A stretch of DNA of 64,000 bases from an uncultured Rhizobiaceae group bacterium (GCA_937930845.1 CALHBJ010000001.1:496001-560000); one strand, 5' to 3'. Numbered from the stretch's first letter, positions 48,151-58,133 are shown. The notes: a model not told the origin generated them from the sequence alone. Numbers and translations: made by a program.

Positions 48151-49422
48151 TTGAACATTTTGCTAATCGGCTCGGGCGGTCGCGAACACGCGCTGGCCTG
48201 GAAGATCAAACAATCGCCCCTTTGCGACACCTTGTTTATCGCGCCAGGGAATGGCGGCACCCGTGAATTGGGAACCCAGGTTACACTCGATACAAGTGAC
48301 CATGACAGTGTGGTCGCTTTTTGCCGTATTCAAAATATCGAGCTGGTGGTTGTAGGACCGGAGGGGCCGCTGGTTGATGGCTTGACCGACAGTTTGCGCC
48401 AGGCCGGTATTTTAGTCTTCGGCCCATCCAAGGCGGCGGCACAATTGGAAGGGTCAAAAAACTTTACCAAAGCACTATGCGACCGCATGAAAATACCCAC
48501 CGCCGCCTATGGTCATTTCACCAATGCCAATGATGCTCGTGCCTATGTCAGACAAAAGGGAGCGCCCATTGTCATCAAGGCTGATGGGTTGGCCGCAGGC
48601 AAAGGGGTCACAGTTGCCGCCGATCTGGATACGGCGCTTAGCGCCATAGACGATTGTTTTGAGGGGACATTTGGCGATGCGGGCGCGGAAGTCGTGATCG
48701 AAGAATGCCTGGTGGGCGAAGAGGCTTCCATGTTCTTTCTTTGCGATGGGACCACTGCCCTGCCCTTTGGCACGGCCCAGGACCACAAGCGTGTGGGCGA
48801 TGGAGATACCGGCCCCAATACCGGCGGAATGGGTGCCTATTCCCCTGCCCCCGTATTGGATGAACAAATGCAGACGCGCGTTCTTTCAGAAATTGTTGAG
48901 CCCACTCTTTCGGGCATGGCACAGGCCGGTGCACCATTTTCCGGTGTTCTGTATGCCGGGCTGATGATCACAAAGGACGGGCCAAAACTGATCGAATATA
49001 ATGTGCGATTTGGTGATCCCGAATGTCAGGTGCTGATGATGCGCCTGCAAAGCGACCTCGTTCCCCTGTTGATGGCCTGTGCCGAAGGTGATCTGGCAGG
49101 CAAGAGCGCGGAGTGGTCAGACAGTTTTGCGCTCACAATCGTGATGGCAGCGAAGGGATATCCAGGGGCTTACGAAAAAGGCAGTCGCATATCGGGACTT
49201 GAGGCTCTCAGCGGCGATATGATTGAAGTATTTCATGCGGGGACAGAATTGCGCGGGGAGCAGGTCCATGCGGTTGGTGGCCGGGTATTGTGCATCACCG
49301 CCGGGGGCAAAGATGCTGGTTCGGCACAACGGCTTGCCTATGGGGCTGTGCAACAAGTCAATTGGCCGGAAGGGTTTTGGCGCACCGATATTGGTGCACG
49401 TGCGGTCGCGCGGGAGCAATGA
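48151..49422 (+). CDS. purD: phosphoribosylamine-glycine ligase
   Basis: ATP-grasp enzyme of purine synthesis making GAR. 423 residues starting at a [19 protein letters not shown] follows directly (residues 2-17). The ATP-grasp region shows [29 protein letters not shown]-type glutamates (here [12 protein letters not shown]) and [10 protein letters not shown] near the C-terminal third. No ATG fits the family start and the upstream part of the open frame (to 48043) has no homology features. Divergent from ubiA. The next gene overlaps its stop. Confidence 0.95.
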   Translation: MNILLIGSGGREHALAWKIKQSPLCDTLFIAPGNGGTRELGTQVTLDTSDHDSVVAFCRIQNIELVVVGPEGPLVDGLTDSLRQAGILVFGPSKAAAQLEGSKNFTKALCDRMKIPTAAYGHFTNANDARAYVRQKGAPIVIKADGLAAGKGVTVAADLDTALSAIDDCFEGTFGDAGAEVVIEECLVGEEASMFFLCDGTTALPFGTAQDHKRVGDGDTGPNTGGMGAYSPAPVLDEQMQTRVLSEIVEPTLSGMAQAGAPFSGVLYAGLMITKDGPKLIEYNVRFGDPECQVLMMRLQSDLVPLLMACAEGDLAGKSAEWSDSFALTIVMAAKGYPGAYEKGSRISGLEALSGDMIEVFHAGTELRGEQVHAVGGRVLCITAGGKDAGSAQRLAYGAVQQVNWPEGFWRTDIGARAVAREQ

Positions 49423-50240
49423 CTATGGAAGCACATGACCCAAACACAGTTCTTGTGGAAACCCGTGGCCCGGTTCGCATTATCACAATAAACCGGCCCC
49501 ACCGCCGCAATGCGGTTGATCGGGCAACCGGTGACGCGCTGTTTGCCGCATTCCAGGATTTTGATGCCGATGACAATGTTGCCGTGGCGGTGCTCACCGG
49601 CGCGACAGATTCCCTTGGCAATGGCGCATTTTGTGCCGGGTTCGACCTGAAATCGATTGCTGAAGGCGGCACGCTTGGCCGTGTGGAAGAAGGCGGTGAG
49701 AACGATCTTGGCCCCATGGGACCGACCCGCATGTTGCTGTCCAAACCGGTTATCGCGGCAATTGAGGGCCATGCCGTGGCTGGCGGCATGGAACTGGCAT
49801 TGTGGTGCGATTTGCGTGTCATGGCGCAGGATGCGATTTTTGGCATCTATTGCCGCCGGTTCGGTGTGCCGCTGGTGGATGGCGGCACGATTCGCCTGCC
49901 GCGCCTGATCGGCCAAAGCCGCGCCATGGATCTCATTTTGACGGGGCGACCCGTGAATGCGGTTGAAAGCGAGCGAATTGGCCTCGCCAACCGTATTGTC
50001 CCCAAAGGCACAAGTCTGGAGGCCAGCATTGCGCTTGGCGAAGAACTAGCGCGGTTCCCGCAAACCTGTATGCGCAATGACCGCCTGTCATCGCTGCGCC
50101 AATGGGGCATGTCGCTGGATGATGCTTTGCGCACGGAAACAAAGATCGGGTTTGAGACAATGGATACGGGCGAGACGTTTGATGGTGCCAGCCGGTTTAG
50201 CGAAGGCGAAGGCCGCCATGGGCAATTCAGGGAAGACTGA
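49419..50240 (+). CDS. crotonase/enoyl-CoA hydratase family protein
   Basis: A 273-residue crotonase-fold protein. Family markers are [16 protein letters not shown] (oxyanion region), [24 protein letters not shown] and [30 protein letters not shown] (ends given). The specific substrate is not clear; it differs from the crotonase at 41 kb. Start is ATG at 49419, coupled to the purD stop by ATGA; an ATG at 49425 is also possible. It is convergent with the MerF-like gene, three bases apart. Confidence 0.88.
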   Translation: MTMEAHDPNTVLVETRGPVRIITINRPHRRNAVDRATGDALFAAFQDFDADDNVAVAVLTGATDSLGNGAFCAGFDLKSIAEGGTLGRVEEGGENDLGPMGPTRMLLSKPVIAAIEGHAVAGGMELALWCDLRVMAQDAIFGIYCRRFGVPLVDGGTIRLPRLIGQSRAMDLILTGRPVNAVESERIGLANRIVPKGTSLEASIALGEELARFPQTCMRNDRLSSLRQWGMSLDDALRTETKIGFETMDTGETFDGASRFSEGEGRHGQFRED

Positions 50241-50243
50241 TCT

Positions 50244-50444
50244 TCAAGTCCCCTCGGTGCGCCGTCTCCAGGCAAAAATTGTCAGACCCACGAATGCGCC
50301 TAACAAGGGAAATAATATCGTGTCGATATAGGCAACCGCACTGGCGATGCCTAGAGCTGCAAACAACCAAACCAGCACGGGCGTGAAACAGCAGATCGCG
50401 GTTATTACTGTGCCAATCAGGCCCGCCTTGAATATCCTGCTCAT
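50244..50444 (-). CDS. MerF-like small membrane protein
   Basis: A 66-residue, two-helix protein. The first helix carries the vicinal cysteine pair ICCFTPVLVW (C18, C19), the hallmark of the MerF/MerT transport family, and the rest (ALGIASAVAYIDTILFPLLGAFVGLTIFAW) matches MerF's second-helix pattern, ends given. It lacks the second, C-terminal cysteine pair of true MerF and no other mer genes lie nearby, so a role in mercury uptake is doubtful; thiol or metal handling is possible. It follows the YtoQ gene by nine bases. Confidence 0.7.
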   Translation of the reverse strand: MSRIFKAGLIGTVITAICCFTPVLVWLFAALGIASAVAYIDTILFPLLGAFVGLTIFAWRRRTEGT

Positions 50445-50453
50445 GTCGATGTT

Positions 50454-50927
50454 TTACGCCTGATCCGTATAACCGGTGAGTTCGCCATTGATGACATATT
50501 TCAGTATCTCGACGACCTGTTGCGATGTTTCGGTCACCGCGAGCGCGGCGGCATCGACTTCTTTCAATGCGTGGGCATGTTCGGCCTGGTGCATGATGAT
50601 CATGGGCTTGCCCAATGCGGATGCGGCACCGGCATCGAAGGCGGCATTCCACTGTTTGTATTTTTCACCAAAACGCACGACCACAATGTCGGCATCGGCC
50701 AAAAGCGTGCGGGTGCGGATGGCATTCACCTGTGCGCCCTTGTGGTCGTGCCAGAATTTATTGGGTTCTTCCCCAAGGATCGCAACACCACAATCGTCTG
50801 AGGCTTCGTGGTGGGTTACAGCCGACGCAAATGAGACAGGCAGGCCTGCGGCTTTCGCGCCGGCTGCAATTTCTTCACGCCAGTTGGTGTGAATTTCACC
50901 GGACAAATAGATGTTCCAGGTTTTCAT
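50454..50927 (-). CDS. YtoQ family protein
   Basis: A 157-residue protein of the YtoQ family, of unknown function. Characteristic blocks are NIYLSGEIHTNWREEI (5-20), SASDDCG-like DDCGVAILGEEPNKFWHDHKG (ends given) and ADIVVVRFGEKYKQWNAAFDAG. The fold is probably a nucleotide-deoxyribosyltransferase-like Rossmann domain, which is inference from the YtoQ similarity to that superfamily. It begins 12 bases after glyS with AAGGAA overlapping the glyS stop, so it belongs to the glyS operon. Confidence 0.85.
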   Translation of the reverse strand: MKTWNIYLSGEIHTNWREEIAAGAKAAGLPVSFASAVTHHEASDDCGVAILGEEPNKFWHDHKGAQVNAIRTRTLLADADIVVVRFGEKYKQWNAAFDAGAASALGKPMIIMHQAEHAHALKEVDAAALAVTETSQQVVEILKYVINGELTGYTDQA

Positions 50928-50939
50928 TTCTCGGATTCC

Positions 50940-53000
50940 TTATCCTGCAATTTTGGAGAAGTCGGCGACCGTTCCAGTGGCGTCACGAATGCGGCGCATC
51001 AGCGCCAGACGGTTGGCCCGCACCGCCACATCATCGGCATTGACCATGACGTCTTCAAAGAATTTATCGACCGGTTCGCGCAGTTTGGACAATGCTGACA
51101 TGGCGGCTGAATAGTCTTCTTTTTCAATTGCTTGCGCCGTTGCACTCTCAGCCTGATTCACGGCGTCACACAGGTTTTTTTCCTGTTCAAGTTCCAGTAG
51201 AGATTCAACTACGGATTCGCCGATCTGTGTGTCTTTTTTCTCTTCGGCAGCGAGAATGTTGGCCGCCCGTTTGGTGCCAGCCAGCAAGTTTTTACCATCG
51301 TCTGTATCGAGGAAAGTTCCCAACGCTTCCACCCGCCGGGTGATGGCCAGCAGATCATCTGCCTGTGGTGTAATCACCGCATCAATGAGATCGTGACGCG
51401 CACCGGAATCGCGCAGATAGACTTTCAAGCGGTCGTGGAAGAAGGCGAGAACATCTGCAGCGTGGGTATTGAGCGGCAATTTCAATTCATTCTCAAGCAC
51501 CAACCGGATCACGCCCAAAGCCGCACGGCGCAGGGCGAACGGGTCTTTGCTGCCAGTGGGTTTTTCGTCGATGGCCCAGAAACCAACGAGTGTGTCGAGC
51601 TTCTCGGCCAGCGCCACGGCAATGCTGACGGGATCCTTCGGCACATCATCGGACGGGCCCTGGGGCTTGTAATGGTCCTCGCAGGCAGCGGCGACTGACG
51701 CATCTTCACCCGCCTTGACCGCATAGCGCCTGCCCATCAAGCCCTGCAATTCGGGGAACTCATAGACCATGGCGGAATTCAGATCGGCCTTACAGATTTC
51801 TGCCGCCCGCCTGGCAAGTTCAGGATTGGCACCCACGGTCGGCGCGAGTTCTTCGGCAAGCGCTGCGATGCGCTGAACCCGCTCGCCAACGGTTCCCAGT
51901 TTGGCATGGAAAGTGACCGACCCCAGTTTGCCCAACCATGGTGCAAAACCTTCGGTGGTGATCGTATGCAGGTCTGATTCCCAGAAGAATTTCGCGTCGC
52001 TGAGCCGGGAGTTGACGACCTTTGCATTGCCACGCGCGATCTCAACACCACCATCGGTTGCTTCGATATTTGCCACCATAAGGAAATTGTTGGAGAGCAG
52101 CGCATCGTCGCCTGCGCCTTTGCGCAGCACGAAACATTTCTGGTTTTCCTTGATCGTCAACCGGATGACTTCCGGCGGGATATCCAAAAACTCTTCGCCA
52201 AATGTGCCCATCAACGCGACCGGCCATTCGACCAGATTGCCAACCTCTTCCAGCAGCGCGTCGTCTTCGATAAGTTCAAGACCGGCGGCAAAGGCCAGAT
52301 TGCGCGCATCAGCCCGTATGATTTCCTTGCGCCGTTCGGCGTCCAGAACAACTTTTGCCTTGTCGAGCGCGGCTGCATAATCGTCAAACCGGCGTACAGT
52401 GAGGGTCTGCGGGGCATGGAACCGATGACCCTTTGTGACATTGTCCGCGCGAATGCCTGCAACCTCGAAATCGACAACCACCGGTTCTTCGGTTTCCGGC
52501 CCGAAGGTGCATAGAATCGATTGCAGCGGGCGAACCCAGCGCATGGAGCCTGCATCGGCTGATTTTGCACCCCAGCGCATGGATTTTGGCCAGGGGAAAT
52601 TCTCAATAATGCCTGGCATGACAGATGCTATGATGTCAGCGGCATCCCTGCCCGGCTTGTTAATCACGGCCACATAAAAATCACCCTTTTTGGAATCATT
52701 GCGCACCTGGGCATCGTCGATGGAGTTCAACCCTGCGCCACGCAAAAAGCCTTCTATGGCCTTTTGTGGCGCATCCGTGCGCGGGCCTTTGCGTTCTTCA
52801 GCAATATCGGCGGAACGGGCCGTCAGGCCACGCAAATCAAGGGTTAGGCGGCGGGGCGTCCAGTATTCCCGCGCGCCCTCATAGGTCAGCCCCGCATCAA
52901 CCAGCGCGTTGGTGACACTTTTTTTCAGATCACCGGCAGCCTTGCGCTGCATGCGGGCTGGGATTTCCTCAGAAAACAGTTCGAGCAATAAGTCGGGCAT
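50940..53000 (-). CDS. glyS: glycine--tRNA ligase beta subunit
   Basis: Beta subunit of the alpha2beta2 glycyl-tRNA synthetase, carrying tRNA recognition. The 686-residue product begins [18 protein letters not shown] and has the EAVIEIR-like HD-type core and the C-terminal anticodon-binding region around [19 protein letters not shown]. It heads the glyS-YtoQ-MerF-like group. Its partner glyQ is about 4.2 kb upstream on the same strand, separated by five unrelated genes, whereas in most bacteria the two are adjacent. Confidence 0.97.
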   Translation of the reverse strand: MPDLLLELFSEEIPARMQRKAAGDLKKSVTNALVDAGLTYEGAREYWTPRRLTLDLRGLTARSADIAEERKGPRTDAPQKAIEGFLRGAGLNSIDDAQVRNDSKKGDFYVAVINKPGRDAADIIASVMPGIIENFPWPKSMRWGAKSADAGSMRWVRPLQSILCTFGPETEEPVVVDFEVAGIRADNVTKGHRFHAPQTLTVRRFDDYAAALDKAKVVLDAERRKEIIRADARNLAFAAGLELIEDDALLEEVGNLVEWPVALMGTFGEEFLDIPPEVIRLTIKENQKCFVLRKGAGDDALLSNNFLMVANIEATDGGVEIARGNAKVVNSRLSDAKFFWESDLHTITTEGFAPWLGKLGSVTFHAKLGTVGERVQRIAALAEELAPTVGANPELARRAAEICKADLNSAMVYEFPELQGLMGRRYAVKAGEDASVAAACEDHYKPQGPSDDVPKDPVSIAVALAEKLDTLVGFWAIDEKPTGSKDPFALRRAALGVIRLVLENELKLPLNTHAADVLAFFHDRLKVYLRDSGARHDLIDAVITPQADDLLAITRRVEALGTFLDTDDGKNLLAGTKRAANILAAEEKKDTQIGESVVESLLELEQEKNLCDAVNQAESATAQAIEKEDYSAAMSALSKLREPVDKFFEDVMVNADDVAVRANRLALMRRIRDATGTVADFSKIAG

Positions 53001-53071
53001 GGAATATCACGCGGGGTAAAACAGGATGGCGCGACATACCAAGCGCCACGCGCAATGTCACCGCACAGCGC

Positions 53072-53104
53072 AAAAAAAGGCGCATGGAGACACACCCAAT
53101 GCGC
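53072..53104 (-). terminator. intrinsic terminator after the CDGSH gene
   Basis: Perfect 6-bp stem GCGCAT (53080-53085) / ATGCGC (53099-53104) with a 13-base loop. On the minus strand it is followed by CC and seven T residues (positions 53078-53072). It lies about 45 bases past the CDGSH stop and upstream of glyS, so glyS needs its own promoter below it. Confidence 0.65.
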
Positions 53105-53148
53105 TTGTTTTTCTCATCCACTTTGCGGCGAACTGTTCCAGTCGCTGC

Positions 53149-53394
53149 TCAGCCTCCCACTTTGGCGTGTGAACCGTCACATAGCGGGCTGTTGTGGGTT
53201 TGTTTGCAGGTGCAGAAAAACTTGCGGCCATCCTCTTCAGCCGTCCATTTGAGCGGGGCAAATTCAGATCCTTTGTGGGAACCGTCACAAAAAGGCTGAC
53301 TGGCAGACTGGCCACACGTGCACCAGAAATAGGATTTTCCAGCTTCAACTTCGACGGGTATGGGCGCGGTTCCCGCCACTTTTGGTTCAGCCAT
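53149..53394 (-). CDS. tandem CDGSH iron-sulfur protein
   Basis: An 81-residue protein with two complete CDGSH [2Fe-2S] sites: C25-x-C27-x8-C36-x3-H40 and C61-x-C63-x8-C72-x3-H76. Proteins with two such sites occur in bacteria as single-chain counterparts of mitoNEET-type proteins and are thought to take part in redox or cluster transfer; the partner is unknown. AGGAG precedes the ATG strongly. It is followed by a good intrinsic terminator, so it is a single gene. Confidence 0.92.
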   Translation of the reverse strand: MAEPKVAGTAPIPVEVEAGKSYFWCTCGQSASQPFCDGSHKGSEFAPLKWTAEEDGRKFFCTCKQTHNSPLCDGSHAKVGG

Positions 53395-53478
53395 GGGTTA
53401 CTCCTGCGGACATTATTTCTAGGTCCGTCACGTAACCACATGACTGCGCCAAATGGAACGCCCCTATCTAAGGCGAAT

Positions 53479-53862
53479 TCAGCCCGTTTGTTCCGGTGTC
53501 ATCCAGGAAACAACAGCGCCACCGGGTTCCTGCAAGACCACCATTCTGCCGACACCGGGAATATCCCAGGGCTCACGCAGGACGGTGGCACCGGCGGAAA
53601 CAGCCTTTTCAAGACGCTTGTCAACGGAATCCACGCCCACATAGGTCATCCACGCATCCGCGATACCGTCAAAATTCGGGCCCGAGATATCGAATATGCC
53701 GGCCACCATTTCATCCCCGTTTTTGGCCAGCCAATAGGGCGTGGTGCCTTCCGGGTCCGGCATGGAATCGAAGGTCCAGCCGATTGTTTCTGCATAAAAT
53801 TTCTTGGCTTTTTCAACATCGTTCGTGTTCAGCTCATTCCAGCAGACTTTTCCGTGCGACAT
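53479..53862 (-). CDS. VOC family protein (glyoxalase/bleomycin-resistance fold)
   Basis: A 127-residue vicinal-oxygen-chelate protein. The characteristic VCWNELNTNDVEKAKKFYAETIGW start, the YWLAKNGDEMVAGIFD beta strand and the C-terminal VVLQEPGGAVVSWM strand are visible (ends given). Metal ligands and substrate cannot be fixed. The ATG at 53862 has AAGGATG upstream; the open frame extends 15 codons before it. Between the SDR and the CDGSH gene, all minus-strand. Confidence 0.85.
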   Translation of the reverse strand: MSHGKVCWNELNTNDVEKAKKFYAETIGWTFDSMPDPEGTTPYWLAKNGDEMVAGIFDISGPNFDGIADAWMTYVGVDSVDKRLEKAVSAGATVLREPWDIPGVGRMVVLQEPGGAVVSWMTPEQTG

Positions 53863-54011
53863 GTGATCATCCTTTCGCAAATTATTGGTACCAGGAGTAA
53901 CTATCACGCCCCTGCTGACAGCATGGTGTCAGCAGGGAACATTGCTGCCATTTTGCAGGGATGGCCCGGATCAGATTAATGGTCGCGGTGCAGACAAAAG
54001 ATGTCAGCCCG

Positions 54012-54740
54012 TCATACGGCGGTAAATCCGCCATCAATTGGCAGCGAAACGCCGGTGATCATCGATGCGCCATCGGACAGCAGGAACACAATCGGTGCGG
54101 CAATCTCGCCTTCGGTTGCCCAGCGCCCCAGTGGCATTTGAGACAGGAATGGGCCTTCAATTTCGGGCTTTCCCCAATACCAGGCCGACATGGGGGTCAT
54201 GACGACAGTTGGGTGAACGCCGTTGACCCGGATACCATATTGCCCAAGTTCAAGCGCGGAAACGCGGGTGATGTTGTCCAGCGCCGCCTTTGACGCACCA
54301 TAGGAAATATGGCCTTTCAGCGCGACGAGTGAAGCCTGACTCGACACGTTTACGATTGAACCGCCGCGACCAAGACGCACCATCGACTGGGAGGCATATT
54401 TGGTCACAAGAAGCGCCCCCCTTGTATTGATCGAAATGACTTTGTCGAAAATGGCGATATCGGTCTCCATCGGCGTTGCAATCTCGCCGCCGAAACCCGC
54501 ACAATTGACGACTCCCCACAGGTCAAGGCCGTCCAGCGCATCCCTGACGCTGTCTTCGCTGGTGACATCGAAAGGAAGCGTGCGGCACCCGGTATCCTTT
54601 GCCAATTGGTCGAGCTTTGCGGTGTCCTGGCCACTGGCGATCACCTTTGCCCCTGACGCCACAAGATGGCGAACCGTTTCCGCACCAATGCCGCCACTGG
54701 CACCTGTGACCAGGATTGAGCCTTTGTCAAAACCGGACAT
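54012..54740 (-). CDS. SDR family oxidoreductase
   Basis: A 242-residue classical short-chain dehydrogenase. The nucleotide loop TGASGGIGAETV (12-23) and the catalytic SS...YGASKAALD (Ser and Tyr-x3-Lys) are present. Substrate unknown. The start at 54740 has a strong GGAGG four bases upstream and is better than the longer frame (to 54791). Confidence 0.9.
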   Translation of the reverse strand: MSGFDKGSILVTGASGGIGAETVRHLVASGAKVIASGQDTAKLDQLAKDTGCRTLPFDVTSEDSVRDALDGLDLWGVVNCAGFGGEIATPMETDIAIFDKVISINTRGALLVTKYASQSMVRLGRGGSIVNVSSQASLVALKGHISYGASKAALDNITRVSALELGQYGIRVNGVHPTVVMTPMSAWYWGKPEIEGPFLSQMPLGRWATEGEIAAPIVFLLSDGASMITGVSLPIDGGFTAV

Positions 54741-55091
54741 ATCGACCTCCCATCCGCAAACCTGCATATAAAACAAACGCTTGGCTATCAAACCGCTAGC
54801 CAGAGCCAGTTCATGGATATCATGGGCTTCGCGCCATGCAAATGGACGGATCAGTCCCTATCATCCACGATGAACCCAGACCGTATTCCCGCGCATCCGG
54901 TGGCACAGGTTTCAGTTGCAGCTAATTCTAACATTGTTCATGGTACATTGCGGTTTGGAATATGCTCGCCGGTGGAACTTGTTGCGGCTTGCTTTGACTG
55001 CCATCACCCTTGATTTGCTTCATACCTTGCAACTTGATGCTAAGCGACTAAAGTCGTCGATCAAATTCCCCGTGGATTCGAAAGTGCAGTA
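54741..55091. other. intergenic region between the SDR and methyltransferase genes
   Basis: A 351-base gap, divergent, so promoters for both neighbours are expected. A short perfect hairpin CGACT-AA-AGTCG (55045-55056) lies 36 bases before the methyltransferase ATG. No gene or intact repeat is seen. Confidence 0.45.
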
Positions 55092-56015
55092 ATGCTCGAA
55101 CGCGAACACAAGACCTATCATTTTTTTGAAAATGAAAACTGCAATATGTGCCTGGAACAAGCCAGTTCGCATCGGGTATTGGGCGTAAGATTAGATAAAT
55201 CTCAGGGAAGAAGCCCACGTCGTAAAACCGGGGTGGGTGTTACAGTTTGCAAATGTAGCAATTGCGGGCTGATTTATCCTCAACCTTTGGTGGTCCCCTT
55301 GTCCATCTCGGATCACTATAACATTGATCCCGACACTTATTGGAACCCTTCCTATTTCGAACTAAGCCCGGACTATTTTTCTAGACAAATCAACGATGCA
55401 AAGCGACTCCTGGACAATAAAGCTGAAATTAAAGCGCTGGACATTGGCGCCGGACTTGGCAAAGCGATGATCGCCATGGATGCTGCAGGCTTTAACTCCT
55501 GGGGGATTGAACCAAGCGAGGCATTTAGGGACAAAGCCATAGACCAGATGGGGATTGATCCGGGCAAACTTGCGCTTGGATCAATTGAAGAGGCCGATTT
55601 CAAATCAGAAAAATTTGACTTCATTACTTTTGGCGCAGTGTTGGAACACCTTTACGACCCTGCCCAATCCATCAGCCAAGCGATGAATTGGCTGAAACCG
55701 GGCGGTGTGATTCAAATAGAAGTACCATCATCCAATTATTTTTTGTCGAAAATATTGAACCTATACTACAAATTGCGCAGAACAAATTATGTCACGCACC
55801 TAAGCCCTATGCATAGCCCTTATCATCTATATGAATTCAACTTAGAATCATTTCAAGAACACGGTGCCCGCACTTGTTATGACGTAGTCTATTCATATTA
55901 CGATGTGGGCTCTATGCATAATTTTCCAAATGCGGCTAAACTCCTTCTTGGCTGGTATATGGACAAGACCAATAGCGGCATGCAGCTAACTGTTTGGCTG
56001 CGCAAGAAAAAGTAG
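55092..56015 (+). CDS. class I SAM-dependent methyltransferase with N-terminal zinc ribbon
   Basis: A 307-residue methyltransferase with C17/C20 and C53/C58 zinc-ribbon cysteines, followed by the SAM motif ALDIGAGLGKA (115-125) and the acidic loop EHLYDPAQSI with LKPGGVI. This architecture is typical of sugar or cell-surface modification methyltransferases. It is the only plus-strand gene in this stretch, is visibly AT-richer than its neighbours and ends in a symmetric two-way terminator. It may have been acquired by transfer. Confidence 0.82.
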   Translation: MLEREHKTYHFFENENCNMCLEQASSHRVLGVRLDKSQGRSPRRKTGVGVTVCKCSNCGLIYPQPLVVPLSISDHYNIDPDTYWNPSYFELSPDYFSRQINDAKRLLDNKAEIKALDIGAGLGKAMIAMDAAGFNSWGIEPSEAFRDKAIDQMGIDPGKLALGSIEEADFKSEKFDFITFGAVLEHLYDPAQSISQAMNWLKPGGVIQIEVPSSNYFLSKILNLYYKLRRTNYVTHLSPMHSPYHLYEFNLESFQEHGARTCYDVVYSYYDVGSMHNFPNAAKLLLGWYMDKTNSGMQLTVWLRKKK

Positions 56016-56039
56016 GATTGCCCCTCGCCGGGTTGAAAT

Positions 56040-56102
56040 AAAAAACCTCCAACAGCGAATGGGCGCGAGGGGCCGCAATTGCTGATGGAGGCTAATTTTT
56101 TG
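56040..56102. terminator. bidirectional intrinsic terminator
   Basis: Stem CCTCCAACAGC (56046-56056) / GCTGATGGAGG (56081-56091), one mismatch, is preceded on the left by six A and followed on the right by AATTTTTT. Both strands thus have a T-run after the stem. It lies between the convergent methyltransferase (+) and outer-membrane (-) genes and can end both transcripts. Confidence 0.75.
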
Positions 56103-56105
56103 GAT

Positions 56106-56134
56106 CAGGCAGGCGTCCCGAGAACTCCTGCCTG
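56106..56134. repeat. small perfect hairpin downstream of the outer-membrane gene
   Basis: Inverted repeat CAGGCAGG (56106-56113) / CCTGCCTG (56127-56134), 13-base loop. On the minus strand it is not followed by a T-run, so alone it is not a terminator; it may protect the 3' end of the transcript. Confidence 0.4.
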
Positions 56135-56152
56135 CATCTTTGTCGTTTTGTT

Positions 56153-56896
56153 TTAGAACTTGATGCGCAGACCGGTTGTGATCGCGAAATTGTCGATGTC
56201 GTCTTCGAATGTGCCGGTCAAAACGCCACCTGCAGTTGCGTTAACGCGGTTGACCTCAACGTCGAAGATGCGGCTGTAACGTGCATCAACCATCAGATCG
56301 ATATTTTCCGAAAGCTCGTAGGAAACACCGGCGATGACCTGAGCAGTAAACTCGGCATCATCTTCGTTGTCATTCACAATAAGCGGTCCTGTTTGATAGC
56401 TGACATCGTAGTCAACAAAGGCAACACCCAGACCAACACCCACGTAAGGGGTAAAGCGGCTACCGGTGTCGAAATCCACCAACGCATTGGTGAAGAGCGA
56501 CACCGAATCAACGTCTCCGCTGACATTGAGTTCAGCGCCTGCACCATTGCCGGAGAAATTAACTGTGCCGACATCAAGCGAACGATAGGAAAGTTCAAGT
56601 TCAAGACGTGGCGTCAGAGCCGTTGCGACCTGTTCAAATTCAAAACCAACCGCGGCACCAATCAAAAAGCCCGTATCCAGATCGATATCATAATTTGCGC
56701 CTGCCGCTGGGCCATTAACGATGCCTGAGTCAAAATCATCTTCAAACAACACACCGCCAAAGACGCTCAAATAAACGCCGCTATTATCTGCCGGCTGATC
56801 TAACGGCACATCCAAGTCGGCAGCCTGAGCTGACAGGGTGGTGGCGAACGAAATTGCTGTAAAGCTGACAGCAGCAGCAAGTGCTTTAAGATGCAT
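56153..56896 (-). CDS. outer-membrane beta-barrel protein
   Basis: A 247-residue exported barrel protein (OmpA-type small barrel/Omp25-31-like). A signal peptide (about 1-26, AQA|AD) precedes alternating strands such as YLSVFGGVLFE, GAAVGFEF, LELELSYRS, VGVGLGVAFVDYDVSY, and a terminal F (IKF) used by the BAM complex. The N-terminal region (DLDVPLDQPADNSGVY) is like that of Rhizobiales Omp25. It is the only barrel in the window. Confidence 0.82.
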   Translation of the reverse strand: MHLKALAAAVSFTAISFATTLSAQAADLDVPLDQPADNSGVYLSVFGGVLFEDDFDSGIVNGPAAGANYDIDLDTGFLIGAAVGFEFEQVATALTPRLELELSYRSLDVGTVNFSGNGAGAELNVSGDVDSVSLFTNALVDFDTGSRFTPYVGVGLGVAFVDYDVSYQTGPLIVNDNEDDAEFTAQVIAGVSYELSENIDLMVDARYSRIFDVEVNRVNATAGGVLTGTFEDDIDNFAITTGLRIKF

Positions 56897-57203
56897 GTAA
56901 TTTACTTCGATTGTTGGTGACTGAATTAACTATACCGAAAAAATATACAACTTAGTTAACAATTGATCACGTCTCGTCATAAAATTACGTAAGCTCCAGT
57001 CGCATCAATCTGACCGATTTACTTTATCACTTGATTTCGTTGAATATATTGCTGGAAAAACTGCGTGTGATCGCAGAGCCAAACCGCCTACAAATAATCG
57101 TGACCGGCACGGCACAAAAGCCCTGCATTGCTTTGTCGAATACAACCATCAGGGCCGCAGGCCCCTGAAAGGTGACGACGAATAAGCGCGATATGTATTT
57201 CAA
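56897..57203. other. intergenic region between the outer-membrane gene and glyQ
   Basis: 307 bases between the outer-membrane gene and the glyQ stop, both on the minus strand. It should contain the glyQ transcript end and the promoter for the outer-membrane gene, but I find no clear terminator: a GGGCC-GCA-GGCCC dyad near 57152-57164 has no T-run. The stretch close to the barrel gene (around 56940-57060) is strongly AT-rich. Confidence 0.45.
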
Positions 57204-58133
57204 TCAGGCCGCTTCGGCACCGCCTGCTTCTGTTTGCAGGAAGGCTTCGCCGCAGGCTTTGGCGAGGTCTCGCACACGTCCGATGTAGTTTTGACGTTCT
57301 GTCACCGAAATCACGCCACGCGCGTCGAGCAGGTTGAAAACATGGCTTGCCTTGATGCACTGATCATAGGCGGGATGGGCCATCACAATTGCCTTGCCCT
57401 TTTTGGGATCAATTGGGTCGGCTGAGAGAATGCGCTGGCATTCCTGCTCAGCGTCTTCAAAATGGCGCAACAGGGTATCGGTATCGGCCACATCAAAATT
57501 CCAGCGGGAATATTCACGCTCGGTCTGCTGGAACACTTCGCCATAGGTGACCTTATTATTGTCGCCACCACCGTTGAAATTCAAATCATATACATCGTCG
57601 ACATTTTGCACATACATCGCCAACCGCTCCAGACCATAGGTCAATTCGCCTGCAACGGGGGAGCATTCCTGACCGCACACTTGCTGGAAATAGGTGAACT
57701 GGGAAACTTCCATCCCATCGCACCACACTTCCCAACCCAGTCCCCATGCGCCAAGTGTTGGGCTTTCCCAATCATCTTCCACAAAGCGGATGTCATGCAG
57801 TAATGGGTCAATCCCAATCGCCCGCAATGATCCCAGATAAAGTTCCTGGAGGTCCGGTGGCGAGGGTTTTAGCAGCACCTGATACTGGTAATAATGTTGC
57901 AACCGGTTTGGGTTTTCCCCATAGCGTCCGTCTGTTGGACGGCGGCTGGGTTGCACATAGGCGGCGTTCCAGGGTTTCGGCCCCAGAGCGCGCAAGGTGG
58001 TTGCCGGATGGAATGTACCGGCCCCAACTTCCATGTCATAGGGCTGGAGAATCACACAGCCGTGGTCGGCCCAATATTTGTGCAGGGCCAAAATGAGGCC
58101 CTGGAACGAATTTTGCGGATTAAAGTCCATCAT
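57204..58133 (-). CDS. glyQ: glycine--tRNA ligase alpha subunit
   Basis: Alpha subunit carrying the class II catalytic core for glycine activation. 309 residues starting at the ATG at 58133, with CAGGTG nine bases upstream; a GTG at 58139 would add two residues. Typical blocks are [39 protein letters not shown] and the [29 protein letters not shown] motif region (ends given). Partner glyS lies 4.2 kb further along on the same strand. Confidence 0.97.
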   Translation of the reverse strand: MMDFNPQNSFQGLILALHKYWADHGCVILQPYDMEVGAGTFHPATTLRALGPKPWNAAYVQPSRRPTDGRYGENPNRLQHYYQYQVLLKPSPPDLQELYLGSLRAIGIDPLLHDIRFVEDDWESPTLGAWGLGWEVWCDGMEVSQFTYFQQVCGQECSPVAGELTYGLERLAMYVQNVDDVYDLNFNGGGDNNKVTYGEVFQQTEREYSRWNFDVADTDTLLRHFEDAEQECQRILSADPIDPKKGKAIVMAHPAYDQCIKASHVFNLLDARGVISVTERQNYIGRVRDLAKACGEAFLQTEAGGAEAA

